A stretch of DNA of 64,000 nucleotides from Toxorhynchites rutilus septentrionalis. Its lineage: Eukaryota > Arthropoda > Insecta > Diptera > Culicidae. This document shows positions 12,144-24,400 of the stretch, in pieces. The DNA lies in NCBI RefSeq assembly GCF_029784135.1, contig NC_073744.1, forward strand, positions 78,099,935-78,163,934, in the 5' to 3' direction. The translations under genes and the position numbers were made by a program. The notes beneath the pieces are model-generated. The model was not told the DNA's origin. It saw only the letters and a program-made list of their open reading frames with translations, and did not search any database. The stretch's first letter is position 1; every line of letters begins with the position of its first letter.

Positions 12144-12470
12144 TTGCTCTGTCACTATCCTCTCCTTAGTTGTCGATTTTTCACGCACTGATTTCTCCGC
12201 GACACCAAACACTATCAGGGCCAACCTTCTGGACAACAAGCGGCAGACCTTCAAGTCCCGTTTGAAATTCACTCCTCGCACTTCGTACTCCTCTTCCGTG
12301 TACCGTCCCGTTGGCGCACACACACACTCCAAAACTCTCCTTGGGATCCAGGGAGAGGTGATCCACACCGTTCAAAAGCTCGCAGAAGACTAAACCCAAT
12401 CGCACGGTTGCGGGAAAATATGTACAAACTATGAATTAGGAAATGCTGCAGAAGCTGATCAGCGGTTCGC
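12144..12470 (-). other. Possible 5' exon of an unseen minus-strand gene
   Basis: GC-rich, low-repeat sequence. On the minus strand it ends with AGTGACAGAGCAA followed by the donor-like GTAAGG (GT at 12143-12142). An open frame runs across it, but no family is recognisable. If real, it would be a leader exon of a gene continuing to the left. Composition and one donor-like site are the only evidence. Confidence 0.2.
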
Positions 12471-12480
12471 GGTTCGGCTT

Positions 12481-14097
12481 ACTGCTCTCAAAGCTCCGAT
12501 CTTTGTGCTCTCGAGCGAATTGAGATGAAAAAAGAAAACAGAAACTGCATGCAGTCCTCTCTCCCGCGAACTATACTTTCAGGTTGATGTTGTTCCATGG
12601 AGCATCCGCGGTGTTGTTCTGGAGATGGGGACGACAGAAACGTTACGATACAAACGTCGGAAAGAACATGATCTTGACCTTTCCATGCACCGAACGAGCG
12701 GCAAATCCGATTCAAACGATACAATCTGTTGAGCAAGGGAAAAACAAGAATATTTAGACGTTTCGGTGGAAGTAAACAAACGACCGCAGCCATTCGTTCG
12801 CCAAAGGCTTTATGTTTGGAAATCTCGAGACCTGTTTTGTAGTTTTGTTGGCGTGCTTTTATTAAACCATATTCAAGTACATTACCGTCGCGCGTCGCGG
12901 CAAAGTGTTTTACAGTCGAATCATAGATGGCACAATGTTGGCCCCTAGTTTATCGAAACAACGATCGTTGAACTTTGGCATCTTTGGCTGATGCCATATG
13001 CGATTGGCGGTGGTTTTCTATTTTTCTAATACCGTGCTTCGATAGAAGAAATGACGAAACCATAACACTGACATAGAAACGGGGCCTGTTTTGTGCGATG
13101 ATATCGTGTTTTCGAGCGACATTTGTCCGTTGAAAATGAACCACTAAAAGTCGAGATTTCGAGGGTCACTTCTACGTTGGTGTTGGAAATGATCATTGAT
13201 GAATGCATTGACATTTTAATAAATGAGAATAATTACTTTCTGAATTCGAAATTAGCTAAGCAGTCAGCGTACGATTGCATTTCCAGTACAGTTATGAACG
13301 TATTTTTTTATAAACACAAATGTTTTACTTCCATATGCTGCCATTCATGATACGATGTTTGCATTGAAACTGGTATTCAATTTGAACCTTCAACCTATAA
13401 TTTTAAAATATTCTATATTGATTCTACTGATACTCGTAAATCAGCAACTGAGCAACTGAGAAAAACGCAATCAAAGTTTTCTAGCATATTTGTATAGCAG
13501 AAGCTGTAAGCATTTCATTTGACAATACACCTGGTTTTTCATAAGCAGTAAACTATTGTTTAATGAAATGCATGGTGGGATAGTTATGCCTAGAGTAACA
13601 AAAGGGGACAATTGAACTTGATATTGTTTTTTGAAAAGCTGGGAACGAACAATAGGTTTTTTGGTGTTTTCTGGAATGTTAGGCATAAAAACATCGTTTT
13701 ATGAAGAAAAGTCTAAATTGTCAAGAAGTAACATGGGACAACTATGCGTAGAACGGCAATATTTTCTCTTGAAAATTTGAGCAGAAGTAGTTTAGAGTGT
13801 ATTGTTTTTATCGCTGTCAGTTTTTCGAAAAACGGAAAAAATTGCGTAACCAGAAAAGCAGTCGCGAATTGATTTTGCGCAAGCACCTGGAAAATCCTCA
13901 ACTCTCTCATCGGGGCATCAAAAAACAACTCGGAATCGTGCAGTCAACGGGTAGTCGTGTGATTAAACGTGATTAAACTTGTTCAAATTTTGCCTTTTTT
14001 TATGCCTAAGGCTGTATGTTTTTTTTTCACTTACTGCTCGACCCTTTCTTTCGACTTATTTTTTCAATCTCTCTCTTTATTCTTCGTTTTTCAGGCA
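12481..14097. other. No gene recognised
   Basis: The GC-richer zone fades out by about 12950. The rest is AT-rich with short shadow frames only. Confidence 0.4.
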
Positions 14098-14210
14098 TAG
14101 ACATAGAAATCTTAACTAAGTTCTACTAATAAAAATGACACAAGTAATACCTACGTTGAGATGGCAAAAGTTTCACTGGGAACGTAAGTGCCTATCCAAG
14201 AAGAAGATAT
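14098..14210 (+). mobile_element. SINE 3' fragment (long family)
   Basis: Plus-strand fragment covering the SINE body and tail (TAGAAATCTTAACTAAGTTC then CTACGTTGAGATGGCAAAAG) and ending in an AAGAAGAAG-type tail. The tRNA head is absent, as expected for a 5'-truncated copy. Confidence 0.75.
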
Positions 14211-14325
14211 GCTTATGTGGCCATTCAATGAAGTTCCAAACCGATATAGTGTTTCTCAGATTTTCGTGGAAATTGATTGTTTTGTTCCTTCTCCCAAAAA
14301 ATTAGACCCGTTTTTCCATTAGGGT

Positions 14326-14715
14326 ATCCATTATATTATGAATATTGAACGGAAAGTAAAAACATATTAGCTTTGAAAAATAATAACTCAAAACCAAAAA
14401 AAAAACACCTATCTGATTTTTGGATATATTATATAAGAAAAATCTCAGCTTTCAAGAAAAAATATTTTAAAAAATATAACACCCTGTATAACAACTCTGA
14501 AAAACAAATACAATCAATAATTACAAAAACAAAATCCATTTATTTCGAAGGCGTGATATTTTTTCAAAGAAGACTAAGCAAGGTTAGACTAGGCTTCAGC
14601 TGATATGTCGATCATCTGAATTGGTCCAGTAGTTCAAAAGTTATGAATTTTTGGAAACAGTCACTTTTGGAAAAGAAAAAAACAAATATTTCGGAGCACC
14701 CTAATAAAAAATTAC
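14326..14715. repeat. Dispersed AT-rich repeat (A/T family), copy 1
   Basis: It shares blocks such as CAATCAATAATTACAAAAAC and ATGTCGATCATCTGAATTGG with 15838-17260 and 61090-61740. Non-coding, and probably a piece of a longer non-autonomous element. Confidence 0.65.
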
Positions 14716-14739
14716 ATTACAAATAACTGAGAAATAATT

Positions 14740-15837
14740 GTAAGTACATGAGCCGCCGCTCGTGACGTCAATTTCGATCAATAAGAACTGGGTATTTCCG
14801 TTACGACATGGGTTGGGGCTAATATTTCTGAAGTACGAAAAGCCAGGCAAATTAGGGTAATTTGAAATTATAGCATAATAATAACAATTTTTGTGTGTGT
14901 AATTTTTGTATTATTTATAATCAACTCTAAAAACTATAATGATATGCGATCATTTGACCGCCATCGGTAGAAATAAATGTATATGTTTATGAAAATGTTT
15001 TTCGTCAAAGCAATAAATGAACGTTGAATATTCCATTGGGATTCTCAAAACTACTTTTCGTTTTGCGATCGTTATTTATTAAAGTATTCATCATCAAAGA
15101 CGAAGTGGTATTTTTTGATTTAAACCAAATAATTTCTATATTGAAAGGTCCTACAGGGACGTTCTAGGAATCTAATAAAAGCTGGTTAATAAGGCTAATT
15201 GAATTGGTTATTGAGTTAACTGGCAAAAAAATGTTGGTCCAGAAAAACTTTGAGAATATAGAAATAAATCGACTGTTTATTTCTTCCCGATATTTTTGCA
15301 TCTACACACACCAACATAAAAATATTTTCGTAGAATATTTCAAAACATGAAAGTTGAAACTTTAAAACGATGTACATTCCAATTTCATGTGTTGATTTTT
15401 CACGCAGTCACAGTATTTAAAAAATCACTTCAAAATTTCGACTTCGTATTCCGCTTCTCTAATTTTTTTTGTCGAGTGTACTAGGCAAAACATATAACAT
15501 ATAAAATAACAAATTGTATATGTTTAAATTCAAAATTATATGTCATCAAGTTATTGGCAGGACACCATCGAGTACGACACCATTATCGCATCGCCAAATA
15601 AAGTTCCAATACATTTTTGTACATTTTTCCAGCTTCAGAACCGATCTTTGTTAGATTGGAATAATCATTATGAGCAATGTTAATATGAACACATAACCCA
15701 TCCTGCACGTGCTCTAAATCCTAATACATTTCTCACGTTGAGCAACTTTTGCAAGCAATTAATTCACATCTAAATAAAATTCCACGTTTGTAATATCTAT
15801 GTCTTTTATCAAAAAATATTGAATTAGCAAAAAACGA
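14740..15837. other. No gene recognised
   Basis: AT-rich unique-looking sequence. No ORF above background and no inverted repeat found. Confidence 0.45.
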
Positions 15838-17260
15838 ATTAAGTTTTCGCAATTATTGATTGTATTCGTTTTTTGTTGTTTTCATGAACTAGACTAGAGG
15901 GCGCTATATTTTTTTAATATTTTTTCTTGAAAGCAGAAGGTTTTTTTACATAACATATCTCGATATCAGAAATGCTATTTTTTCGTTTTTGAGATATGAT
16001 TTTCCAAAATTAACCGATGGTTCGAAAAAACTATTTGTTCACCTTTTTTCCATCACGAAAATTTATAACTTCTGAACTAGAGGACCGATTCAGATGATCG
16101 ACATATAAAACTGAAGCTTATGAGTTATTTTTCTTTGAAAAAATATTACTTTTGGGAAAAAATTGATTTTCGTTTTTGTAATTATTGATTGAGTCAGTTT
16201 TCCATAGTTTTCTCGGTTAAAGATAGAGAGCGCTATATTTTTTTATATTTTTTCTGGAAAGCTGAGGATATTTAAATAACATATCTCGATATCAGAGATA
16301 TATTTTTTTCGTTTTTGAGATATGATTTTTCAAATTTAACATGTTTTAAGTCTTTGTTCAATATTCCTATGTGACTAGACTAAACCTATTCGACTAGAAT
16401 CCAGTCTTCCCACACGTGTGATAGGTTAGCTTATTGGCTTCAATTTAATATGTCGATCATCTATATCGATTCAGTAATTCAAATGTTATGAATTTTTGCA
16501 AAAAGTCATTTTTGGATAAAAGGGGAAAACTTATTTTTTGGACCACCTTCTTCTTCTTCTTGAATGAACGTTCCCTGTGGAACTTTTGCCGTCTCAACGT
16601 ATTCACTAACTAACGTCATTTGCTAATACTTAGTTGAGATTTCTTAAGCCAAATAACACATTTTGAATGTATTCCGAGGGGCAAGCTCTTGAATACGCGG
16701 GACCGCAGTTCAAGTCGAAGGAAATTTCTTCGACGAAAAATCCCCCGGCCAGAACGGAAATCGATAATGTGAGACGCTAACCACTCGGCCACGGGTGCAC
16801 CACCGGTTAACTTTGAAAAATCATATCTCAAAAAGGAAAAATTACATCTCTGATATCGAAATATGTTATGTAAAAAATCCTCAGCTTTCAAGGAAAAATA
16901 TAAAAAAGATAATACCCTCTAGTCCAAAGCCATGAAAACGACAAAAAACAACTACAATCAATAATTACGAGAACAAAATCCATTTTTATTGCAAGTTCAA
17001 TATTTTTAACACATATTTTATAGTTTTCATGGTCCTCGGACCAAGGGCGCTATACTTTTTAATATTTTTTCTCGAGAACAGAGGATTTTTTACATCACAT
17101 ATCCAAAATTCAGGAAGGAAGTTAATGTTTGTTCTTATGTTATGATTTTTCAAAGTTAACCGATGGTACGAAAATCATTTTTTTCATTGTGTCAAAAATC
17201 TCTTTTTTCAAAAATTTATAACATTTGAAATACTCTGAAAAACAATAGACGACCAGGAAT
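15838..17260. repeat. Array of about 330-bp AT-rich repeat units, partly inverted
   Basis: Successive units begin CAATTATTGATTGTATTCG (15849) and AATTATTGATTGAGTCAG (16181), about 330 bp apart. Each runs through GGGCGCTATA/GAGCGCTATA and CATATCTCGATATCAGA blocks. Beyond about 16800 the same blocks return in inverted order. A SINE (16548-16801) splits the array. Related copies lie at 14326-14715 and 61090-61740. Confidence 0.7.
16548..16801 (-). mobile_element. SINE (long family), copy 3, B box deleted
   Basis: Same SINE body. In the tRNA head the segment that should contain the B box is cut out: CGGAAATCGATAATGTGAGA replaces the usual GGGAATCGAACCCG...GCATGATAATG order. An internal pol III promoter would therefore be dead. 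The flanks share only a short ACCACC, compatible with a decayed target duplication. Confidence 0.85.
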
Positions 17261-17444
17261 GACGCATTTGATTGCATCTTTTTCGTCTAATATGCACGAG
17301 TTTTGACTGCCCTACAATTATATTCTAGATTGCTGTGTGATGATAAGTTCTTGCTTATCATTCAAACGACCAGAGTTCGAATGTCATCAAAACAAATTTT
17401 CAAATATTTATACCCCTCGTATTTTCGTATTTTTAGAAACATAA

Positions 17445-18085
17445 ATGTTGTCACATATGCAAATCTTTAAGCTTTGTTTTAAGTTAAGCTTTGTCGAACG
17501 CTTCTTACTTAACTTCCAGGACCCATACACAATCAAGCTTTTGTATATCACATACGTAAGGCCCATTCTGGAATACTGTAACATCGTTTGTAACCCGTAT
17601 ATGGTCGTACATGAAGAACGCATTGAGTCAGTCCAGAAACAGTTATTTTCTATTTGCACTTCGTAAACTCAACTGGACCTCATTTCCACTTCCTTCATAT
17701 GAAGCACGCTGCATGCTCATAAACATCCAAGCACTAAAGGAACGCCGTAAATTTAATTAATGATCTAATTTCTCAACGGGTACAATCAGCTGAATTACTA
17801 GAAAAATTTAATTTCTATGTACCTGGGCGTCAACTAAGAACACGCAATGTTTCTAACCAAAACATGCAGAATAAATTATGCAAACAACGCTCCTATCAAT
17901 CGCATGATGCGTATATAGAATCAGCACTGCGAATTAATTGACACAACAATGAATCAAAAACAGCTAAAAAGAAACATGTACCGTAGGAATAATATTTAAC
18001 TTAAGAAAACATTGTAACATTAATATATAAGTATGTAGTCCACATTTGTTTGACGAAAATGAATAAATAAATAAATAAAAATAAT
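17445..18085 (+). pseudogene. 3' end of a CR1-group/Jockey-like LINE (5'-truncated)
   Basis: The RT C-terminal (thumb) stretch reads ERFLLNFQDPYTIKLLYITY then RPILEYCNIV and EERIESVQKQL. It is broken by a stop and frameshift near 17665 and continues in another frame. The non-coding end reads TTTGACGAAAATGAATAAAT followed by a (TAAA)n-type tail. The same 3' end and coding stretch occur on the minus strand at 45228-47310, so both are copies of one family. Such elements insert by target-primed reverse transcription, which explains the 5' truncation. Clade is tentative. Confidence 0.85.
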
Positions 18086-18221
18086 TATAACCTCAGGAAT
18101 ATTTTTTTTTGTTTGCTTATAGTAAATCGTATATAACTATGACAATAGTCGTACTAGATGCCTGTGTAAGTCGTATATTCATCCAAACTAATTCGCAAGC
18201 AGTTGTTATGTATGTATATTA

Positions 18222-18600
18222 GGGTGCCAATGAATGTATGGGAAAAAATCGACCCTAAAATTTCAAAAAGTTACCCCATGCAAAATGTTCACCATCTCGA
18301 AAAAACACCCTGTGCAAAATATCAGCCTTAAGGGAGATATCGGACTTGAGAGAGAGTGTCGCAAAGCGGTCATAGTTAGGATTTTTGGAAAATCGAAAAA
18401 TCACCCAAGGAAAGAATTAAGGAAATCGTGATTTGAAAAAATATTTTTCAAACCCCGATTTCCTTTACTCCTTTGGGTGATTTTTGGATTTCAAAAAACT
18501 CAAACTTTGACCGCTTTGCGCCACTCTCCCTTCAGTCCGATTGAGCTGATAATTTGGATAGGGTGTTTTTTGGAGGTGGTGAACATTTTGACGTAGGACT
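18222..18600. repeat. Foldback MITE
   Basis: Two arms of about 160 bp face each other around 18440. Left-arm blocks GTTCACCATCTCGAAAAAAC, GCGGTCATAGTTAGGATTTT and AAAAATCACCCAAGGAAAG recur inverted as GTTTTTTGGAGGTGGTGAAC, GACCGCTTTGCGCCACTCTC and CCTTTGGGTGATTTTT. A single diverged arm occurs at 24224-24400. Non-coding. Confidence 0.8.
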
Positions 18601-19531
18601 ACGTCTAACCTTTCAATATAGGGGCCCATTTCAATATTTCAGTGTGAAAAAGTGTTCAGTTTTTGAACGTTCATACCTCCTCAATTAATGAATGGATTTT
18701 GGTTCCAAATACACATATTGATAGGAAATATTCTCAGCAATTGTTTATATTCTTCGTATTACGAGTTCTCAGCTAATTTAAAGTTCAAATTGATGAAAAA
18801 TTGGAAGAAATAATTCCCTACTTTCCCATACATTTTGTGTGCGCCCCCGCAGCGAACAGCTGTGCATTACAAGCAACCACGGGTACGGGCGAAACGTATG
18901 GACCAGGTGAAGGTGGGGGACGAAAAAGAGATTATGAATAAATATAAGCAGTCGCTACAACGTTAACTATATGGTTATATAAAGTGAGCGATGGTGGTGC
19001 TTGGCCACATTCTATCATCGGACGTCAAGCAGGAAAGACGCTATCTTGAGATCGATTTTGATCATCAGAGATATCGCTGCATTTGCAGGGAGAGACAGGA
19101 GTTTCTATGGGATATGGAGCAGGAGAACCTATCGAAGTGTGTTAGAAGCGTTGGAAGCGTCGCGCCGAGTGAAGGAGATGCTAATCGCGCTCGATTTGAT
19201 TGAATGATGGAGCTTTTCAACGGTTTTATTTATAAAACTGCGTATTTCATGATCTTGAAAATCCAAGATGGCGGCCGCTAGAAAATGGCGGATTACATAT
19301 TTTCTCAAAGCCTCATAAATATGGGTATCAAAAGAAGGACTTGACTAGTGAAACACAGTTATTCATGAGAAATGCAAAAACAAATTATATCACAATACCA
19401 GACGGTAAATTCATATTGCGATATGCTTGTGTAACAGGCGTATTGTAGTGCTTAACATTTCTTGTAAATATTCTGTTAAGTGTTATGTAATTATTTTCAA
19501 TATTGTACATACATTTACTTTCTAGTTAATT
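18601..19531. other. No gene recognised
   Basis: Starts with a short ACGTAGGACTACGT palindrome seen in dispersed mosquito-type repeats. Two overlapping open frames at 18991-19207 have no recognisable family. The only start for the better one is TTG, so I do not call a gene. Confidence 0.4.
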
Positions 19532-19606
19532 TATTTATTTATTTATTCACCCACTTTTGGTAGATTTTTTTATTTATTTATTTATTTATTTATTTGTGAA
19601 ATTATT
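19532..19606. repeat. (TTTA)n simple repeat
   Basis: Two runs of TTTA/ATTT repeats separated by about 25 bp. It may be the tail of a lost minus-strand LINE like the one ending at 45228, but no LINE body adjoins it. Confidence 0.85.
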
Positions 19607-19833
19607 AAGTTAATATTTATATGTTCTTCCGTGCATGATTTAATTTCTTATACACACTTGCCAAACTTCTGCTGCAACATAAGAACTCAGTACAAATGGA
19701 ACAGACTATTTTCCGTCGATCATTGCACACAACGATGTTCATAACTTGCATGAAATCGTTGTGTTGTTGTACGCAAGACGGGTCTATGGTACTAGGTGAG
19801 GCCGTTTCGCCACTAAGTTGGTTAGGGGAGCGG

Positions 19834-19841
19834 TATATAAA
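19834..19841 (+). promoter_or_regulatory. Candidate TATA box
   Basis: TATATAAA lies in a G-rich context (GGGGAGCGG precedes). Transcription would start around 19865. It stands upstream of a plausible leader exon ending in a strong donor at 20535. Confidence 0.35.
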
Positions 19842-19864
19842 ACTTGTACGGAAGAAAGCAGAAG

Positions 19865-20534
19865 GGGAATGATTTGCTTGAAGCGTGAAAGAGACAGACT
19901 GATCACGAGTGAGCTTGGGCACTAGCGTATTGTGTTTTGTTCTTTCTTCTTTCTTTGTTTTTAAGAGGCTTTAAACTTTGCAGTTCATTCGCCTCTATTG
20001 TGTTTTGTTGCTTCGGCAAATATTGTTCTCCTGGAGCAAAAACTTGATTGTTTCAAGGAACCAGAATATCTTTGCTCGTTCACTTTGATCCGATCTGTGG
20101 AAGAGGCAGTAGTGCGATTTTTAAAATCACGTCGCGGTGTGTTTTTTGAACTATTTTTAGTGTTGAACGTTTTTTTTCAAATTTGCTGATCGTTGTATAT
20201 TTTGATACGGAAAATTAACGAAAGTATTCAAATTTGTTAGAAATTCGTTAAGTGTTTGTGCTTGGGAGGAAAACTCCATCTGGTTAAGTTTAGTTCTTGT
20301 ATGCTATAAAGCCAAATTCTTATTGCGTCGAACAGCCGTTCGACGGCGGTTTATGTGGAACTTTTTATTCCGGAACAGGCATTTCTTCTTGGCTCGGCAC
20401 ATCGCAGAGGACACTGGACGCACTGCTGACCCCACGATCGGGCTTCAAAGTTCCCGACGAGGATTATTTCCGTCGGAAGGGAGTGCTAAGCTACAAGAAC
20501 ACTTCGGGCAGAGCCGGTAGAGTTAGTGCAAACC
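19865..20534 (+). other. Candidate 5' leader exon or LTR-like transcript start
   Basis: Begins about 30 bp after the TATA box and ends AACC followed by the consensus donor GTGAGT at 20535. Near the 3' end one frame (20297-20548) contains a protein-like stretch with LDALLTPRSGFKVPDEDYF, but it has no ATG and I do not recognise it. A second frame has an ATG at 20353 but stops before the donor. The alternative is an LTR with its own TATA box; no second LTR is visible. Confidence 0.25.
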
Positions 20535-22953
20535 GTGAGTACCCTTAAGGCCGTTTTATATTATCCAGCACGTAGCGTAAACGGCACGTACCGACACCGG
20601 CAGACAAATACATGGTGTATTCATATCATCAGGCATAGCAACTTCTCTGTACGGACCGGCAGCGCAGACGGAGCGGAGAAATACTGGTGATTGAACCGAT
20701 GTCGTACCGAAGAGCGACGAACGCACCCATACCACGAGCTTCGACGTTTGATTTGTATGTATGGTGCTACTCGCCCGTGTAGTTCGTGCCCGGCATCGGC
20801 AAAATATATTTAAAAGCCATTCGCTTTTAAAGAATCCCCGAAACAGTGGCGGAACCGTAGCCGTGGATTTTGCACGCTACACTTGCCATCAAGTGTGTGT
20901 ACGTTGCCGGCTGAACAATAAACCCTACAACATTTGTACCGCGTTTGAGTGTTTGAGTGCAAATACGAAACAATCAACAATTGTCGTGTGCTAAGGTTTT
21001 ATTCAATCCTTTCAATTTTTTCTTCAATTTTGTGCATGAAAAGTTGGTAATTCTTGGATCTGTGCTCCATGATATTCGAATAATGGACACCCCTTGGTGT
21101 AGTCCTACGTCTCTCCGGTTATGTCTCCGACATTACCCACCCGTCTTTTTTATGTGATAACTTTTTAAAATTCGAGATGACCATTTTCAATGGCACACTA
21201 ATGTATATCACCTCCACTTTTGCGTGTCAGTAAGTATGTCAGTAAGGCGCTTCATATATCATCCAAAATAGGGGGCAAATATGCTAGTTATGCAATTCAA
21301 TGTTTGTTGGGAACATCATACGATTGATGAAAGAGTAAAGATTCATTTAAACTTTTCTTAACAACAGAAAAAGTGGTTCGCTTTCCGATTAAAATGTTCC
21401 ATTCAAAACAAAAGTATACAAATTGTTTGAAATAATGAAACACACCTTCACAGTATAAGCAATCCGGACTGCACTACGCGTCTATGCTACTCTAAAGTTA
21501 TTCGAGAATCTTCTCAATGAAAAACAACTTCGCACCCAATTCCGCGATGCCGTGACTTTGCATTTGAGATGCGAATTATACAAGTGTATATAAATTTGGC
21601 ACACAATTTGCGATGAGAAAAAAAAACTCTCCCCTCTCCACTAAAGTATGATTTCGAAAATATCTGGTCTGTATAATCCGCTCCACACCGACCGCCAAGA
21701 CCACCCGTGTGCATCTCAAAGAAAACCAGTTTCGGGCGGCCATCTCTAATTAGCATCTAGCACTCTCGTCAAACGGTGCCAGATTATAAATAAATATATG
21801 TGCATTAATAAATATAAGCTGCGTCGATAGCTCTCGATCCAAAGCTTTTAATTCTTCTAGGAATTTTACACCGATCGCCCAATCCTATCGTTTTCGCGTG
21901 GGAGCGACCAGCAAATATGACGAACGTGAGCGTTGGCTCTAAGGAAGACGCAACCAATCGATGATTTGATTTGAGACTAATGGAAGAATCGCACTCCTCA
22001 AGGATACCCAGAAACAAATGCGATTCACCAGCGTTGGTATAAAATTACGTAAGTTATGACGGATTCTGGCCCCTTCACCGCTGGAATGGGTTTACGAGTT
22101 TTGTACGCTTTGCATACATATGCATCAAACCAGCGTTGTTCTAACAGTGATCCTTCAATCACAGCATGTGGAGCCAGAGATCAAGGCAATCTTCAGGCGA
22201 ATGTGGGGTCGGATTATGTCTCACATATACCATACTTGATGTGTACAAAGCATGCAGCGCCGAGAAGCGGTACCGGATGAGGCCAATCTGAGACAACGGT
22301 TTCCGATTCCAATTCAATTGGCATTTATCTTCGGAAGGAAGGAACCGAAGATCAAAACGGAGAGCTGTTAGAAGTGTTGTTACACACTAAAACGCAACAT
22401 TATGCCGACACTACTCAACATAGCTGAAACATTCACACATTTTATCAATGATTCGTAGTGGATTTGTGTTACATTTGTATCAGAATATCAGTGAAAATAT
22501 TTTACTGTGCACAGACGAAAGCTAACTTCCTTGTGAAGCGGAAGACAGTTCACATAAATTAATCTTGCACTGATGGGCATATTGACTCCATCAGCGACGA
22601 ACCTGAGCCCGTTTCCAGGTCTACATGATCCACCGCAATAGTGTTGCGTGACCACTTGTGTTTGCACAATTATTACATTACATTATCTCAATTAACCCCT
22701 CCACTCTACAAGTGAAATGCGTGAGACTCAATTGCGTCTCATCCAACGAGCTGTAAACCCCCAACCGAGCGGTGCAGCAACGATTAACCGACACAACTGT
22801 AGCAGATAAAAATTATCACAGGAACCATACGAGATGAGCTTTGCGTCCGATTTGCATTGAATGGCTTCCCGCTTCGTATCGCTTCAAGAACTTCTAGCCC
22901 ATCCGTCACAATTGGGGCCATGCGAGTGGTAGATGCACTTCCAACCGGTCGCG
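20535..22953. other. No gene recognised
   Basis: Mixed-composition unique-looking DNA. Several open frames of 60-80 residues show no domain, and neighbouring frames are equally long. Could be intron or intergenic. Confidence 0.4.
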
Positions 22954-23094
22954 ATGAAGAACACACCTAATTTAAATATCATTATCATCGCCATCGTCGT
23001 CTTCGTCGTCGCCATCGGTGTGTGCTACAAGTACTATGAGGTTCCCTCTCCGATGATCTCTAAAAGGTGTGACAAGTTACCCATCACGATCTAA
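22954..23094 (+). CDS. Candidate 46-residue single-pass membrane peptide
   Basis: ATG at 22954, TAA at 23092-23094. A polar N-terminus (MKNTPNLN) is followed by an uninterrupted hydrophobic segment of about 16 residues (IIIIAIVVFVVAIGVC) and a polar tail with YKYYEVPSP and a lysine/arginine patch. That is the layout of a small type III membrane peptide. The hydrophobic block is encoded by near-repetitive ATC/GTC codons, so a chance ORF in low-complexity DNA is a real alternative. No family is recognised. Confidence 0.3.
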   Translation: MKNTPNLNIIIIAIVVFVVAIGVCYKYYEVPSPMISKRCDKLPITI

Positions 23095-23552
23095 GGAAGC
23101 ACGAGATGGTATCACCAGATGTTAGCTCGAACTAAGGTGCATAGCAATAATACGATCTACGATCGGTGACAATTGATTTCAATATGGGTGTTGGAAGACA
23201 GGAAACATATCGAAACCGAAACTGAGCTCACTTTCATGATAAAACGCCACAACAAAAGCTCACTTGTCATCGTGAATATCGAATAGCTTCACATCATATC
23301 ATTATTTATTCCTTAACTCATCTCGTGTATTCTTGAAAAGTCCCCAATCTGGAATTCCCAAATCTGTTTCAAATGCTGATGCCAACAAATGATTGGCGAA
23401 AATAACGATGACGTAAAATGGGCCAACCGTTTTTGAATCGCGCAGAAGCGCAATATTTGATGCGCAAAATCGGCTGATGCATAATACTTTTGTGCAAGCA
23501 TTTGAAATTTGTCAGTGCTGAACCTTCACGATATTTGATCAATATTTATACC

Positions 23553-23593
23553 ATTGTCTGTCAATATATTTATACCATATATTGACAGACAAT
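23553..23593. repeat. Perfect 17-bp inverted repeat (hairpin)
   Basis: ATTGTCTGTCAATATAT pairs perfectly with ATATATTGACAGACAAT across a 7-nt loop. The left side also overlaps a direct repeat ATATTTATACC. It may be a replication-slippage product or a small foldback. Confidence 0.8.
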
Positions 23594-24223
23594 TATTGAC
23601 AAGACCATCAATCTTGGAACCAACCTCAATCAGTATTTGGCTTTGGTTTTTGATGAAGAAGTTAGGCAAACTGTGGTACTCAAAAAATACCGATAAGCCG
23701 TGTTTGCTAATCGTTTTCATGGTTTCGTACCTATGTCAAACTAAATTGGAAATTCTTAATTGTTAGGCAAAATTATGACTGCCACCGTTCGATTAATCAC
23801 GGCCCCGTCAGGCTTTTCTTTCTGTATTTGTTTTCCTTATTTCCTGAAAACTTAATAAAACCTACGAAAATATATTTTACCGATTTTGTACTTTATTTTC
23901 TCATGGAGAAATTGAATACTTTGTACGTTTGGAGCTTTCGAGATTTGATGACGACTGCTCGCTGACAGGAGCAAAACTGTGTGAAATTGAAATTGCAAAT
24001 GCTCTGCTTGTACGCTCTGCCCGTTTCATTAATGCGCCATCGGGCGGAGCCCAAATTTCAATATTTCCTCTCTCTCTTCACAGTGTCCATTCACATGTTA
24101 CACTAATTGTTCTCTACATTTGGATTTCCAGCGACCGATTTACGTGTGCCTTATTCGCGGTGGTATACAAAAATAGTCACTCGACACTACAAAAGGTGTT
24201 CATTATTGGCAGGAAGTATAGGT
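23594..24223. other. No gene recognised
   Basis: An open stretch at 23929-24237 shows no domain. Otherwise AT-rich. Confidence 0.4.
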
Positions 24224-24400
24224 TAGGGTGCCAATGAAAATGGTCATCTATAATTTCAAAAAGTTACCTCATAAAAAATGTTCACCACCTCGAAAAAACA
24301 CCGTATGCCAAATATTAGCTCAATCGGACTTAAGGGAGCGTGGCGCAAATCACTCAAGGGGGGAGTAAAGGAAATCGGGGGTTTCCAAAAATTTTTTTGG
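24224..24400 (+). repeat. Single arm of the 18222-type foldback MITE
   Basis: It starts AGGGTGCCAATGAAAATGG and carries the AAAGTTACCTCATAAAAAAT, GTTCACCACCTCGAAAAAAC and GGAGTAAAGGAAATCGGGG blocks of the 18222-18600 element. The opposing arm is missing. Confidence 0.7.

Noticed and set aside
18991..19207. Two overlapping frames of about 70 codons
   Set aside because: No recognisable family; the better-looking one starts only at TTG, and both are near the expected length of chance frames.
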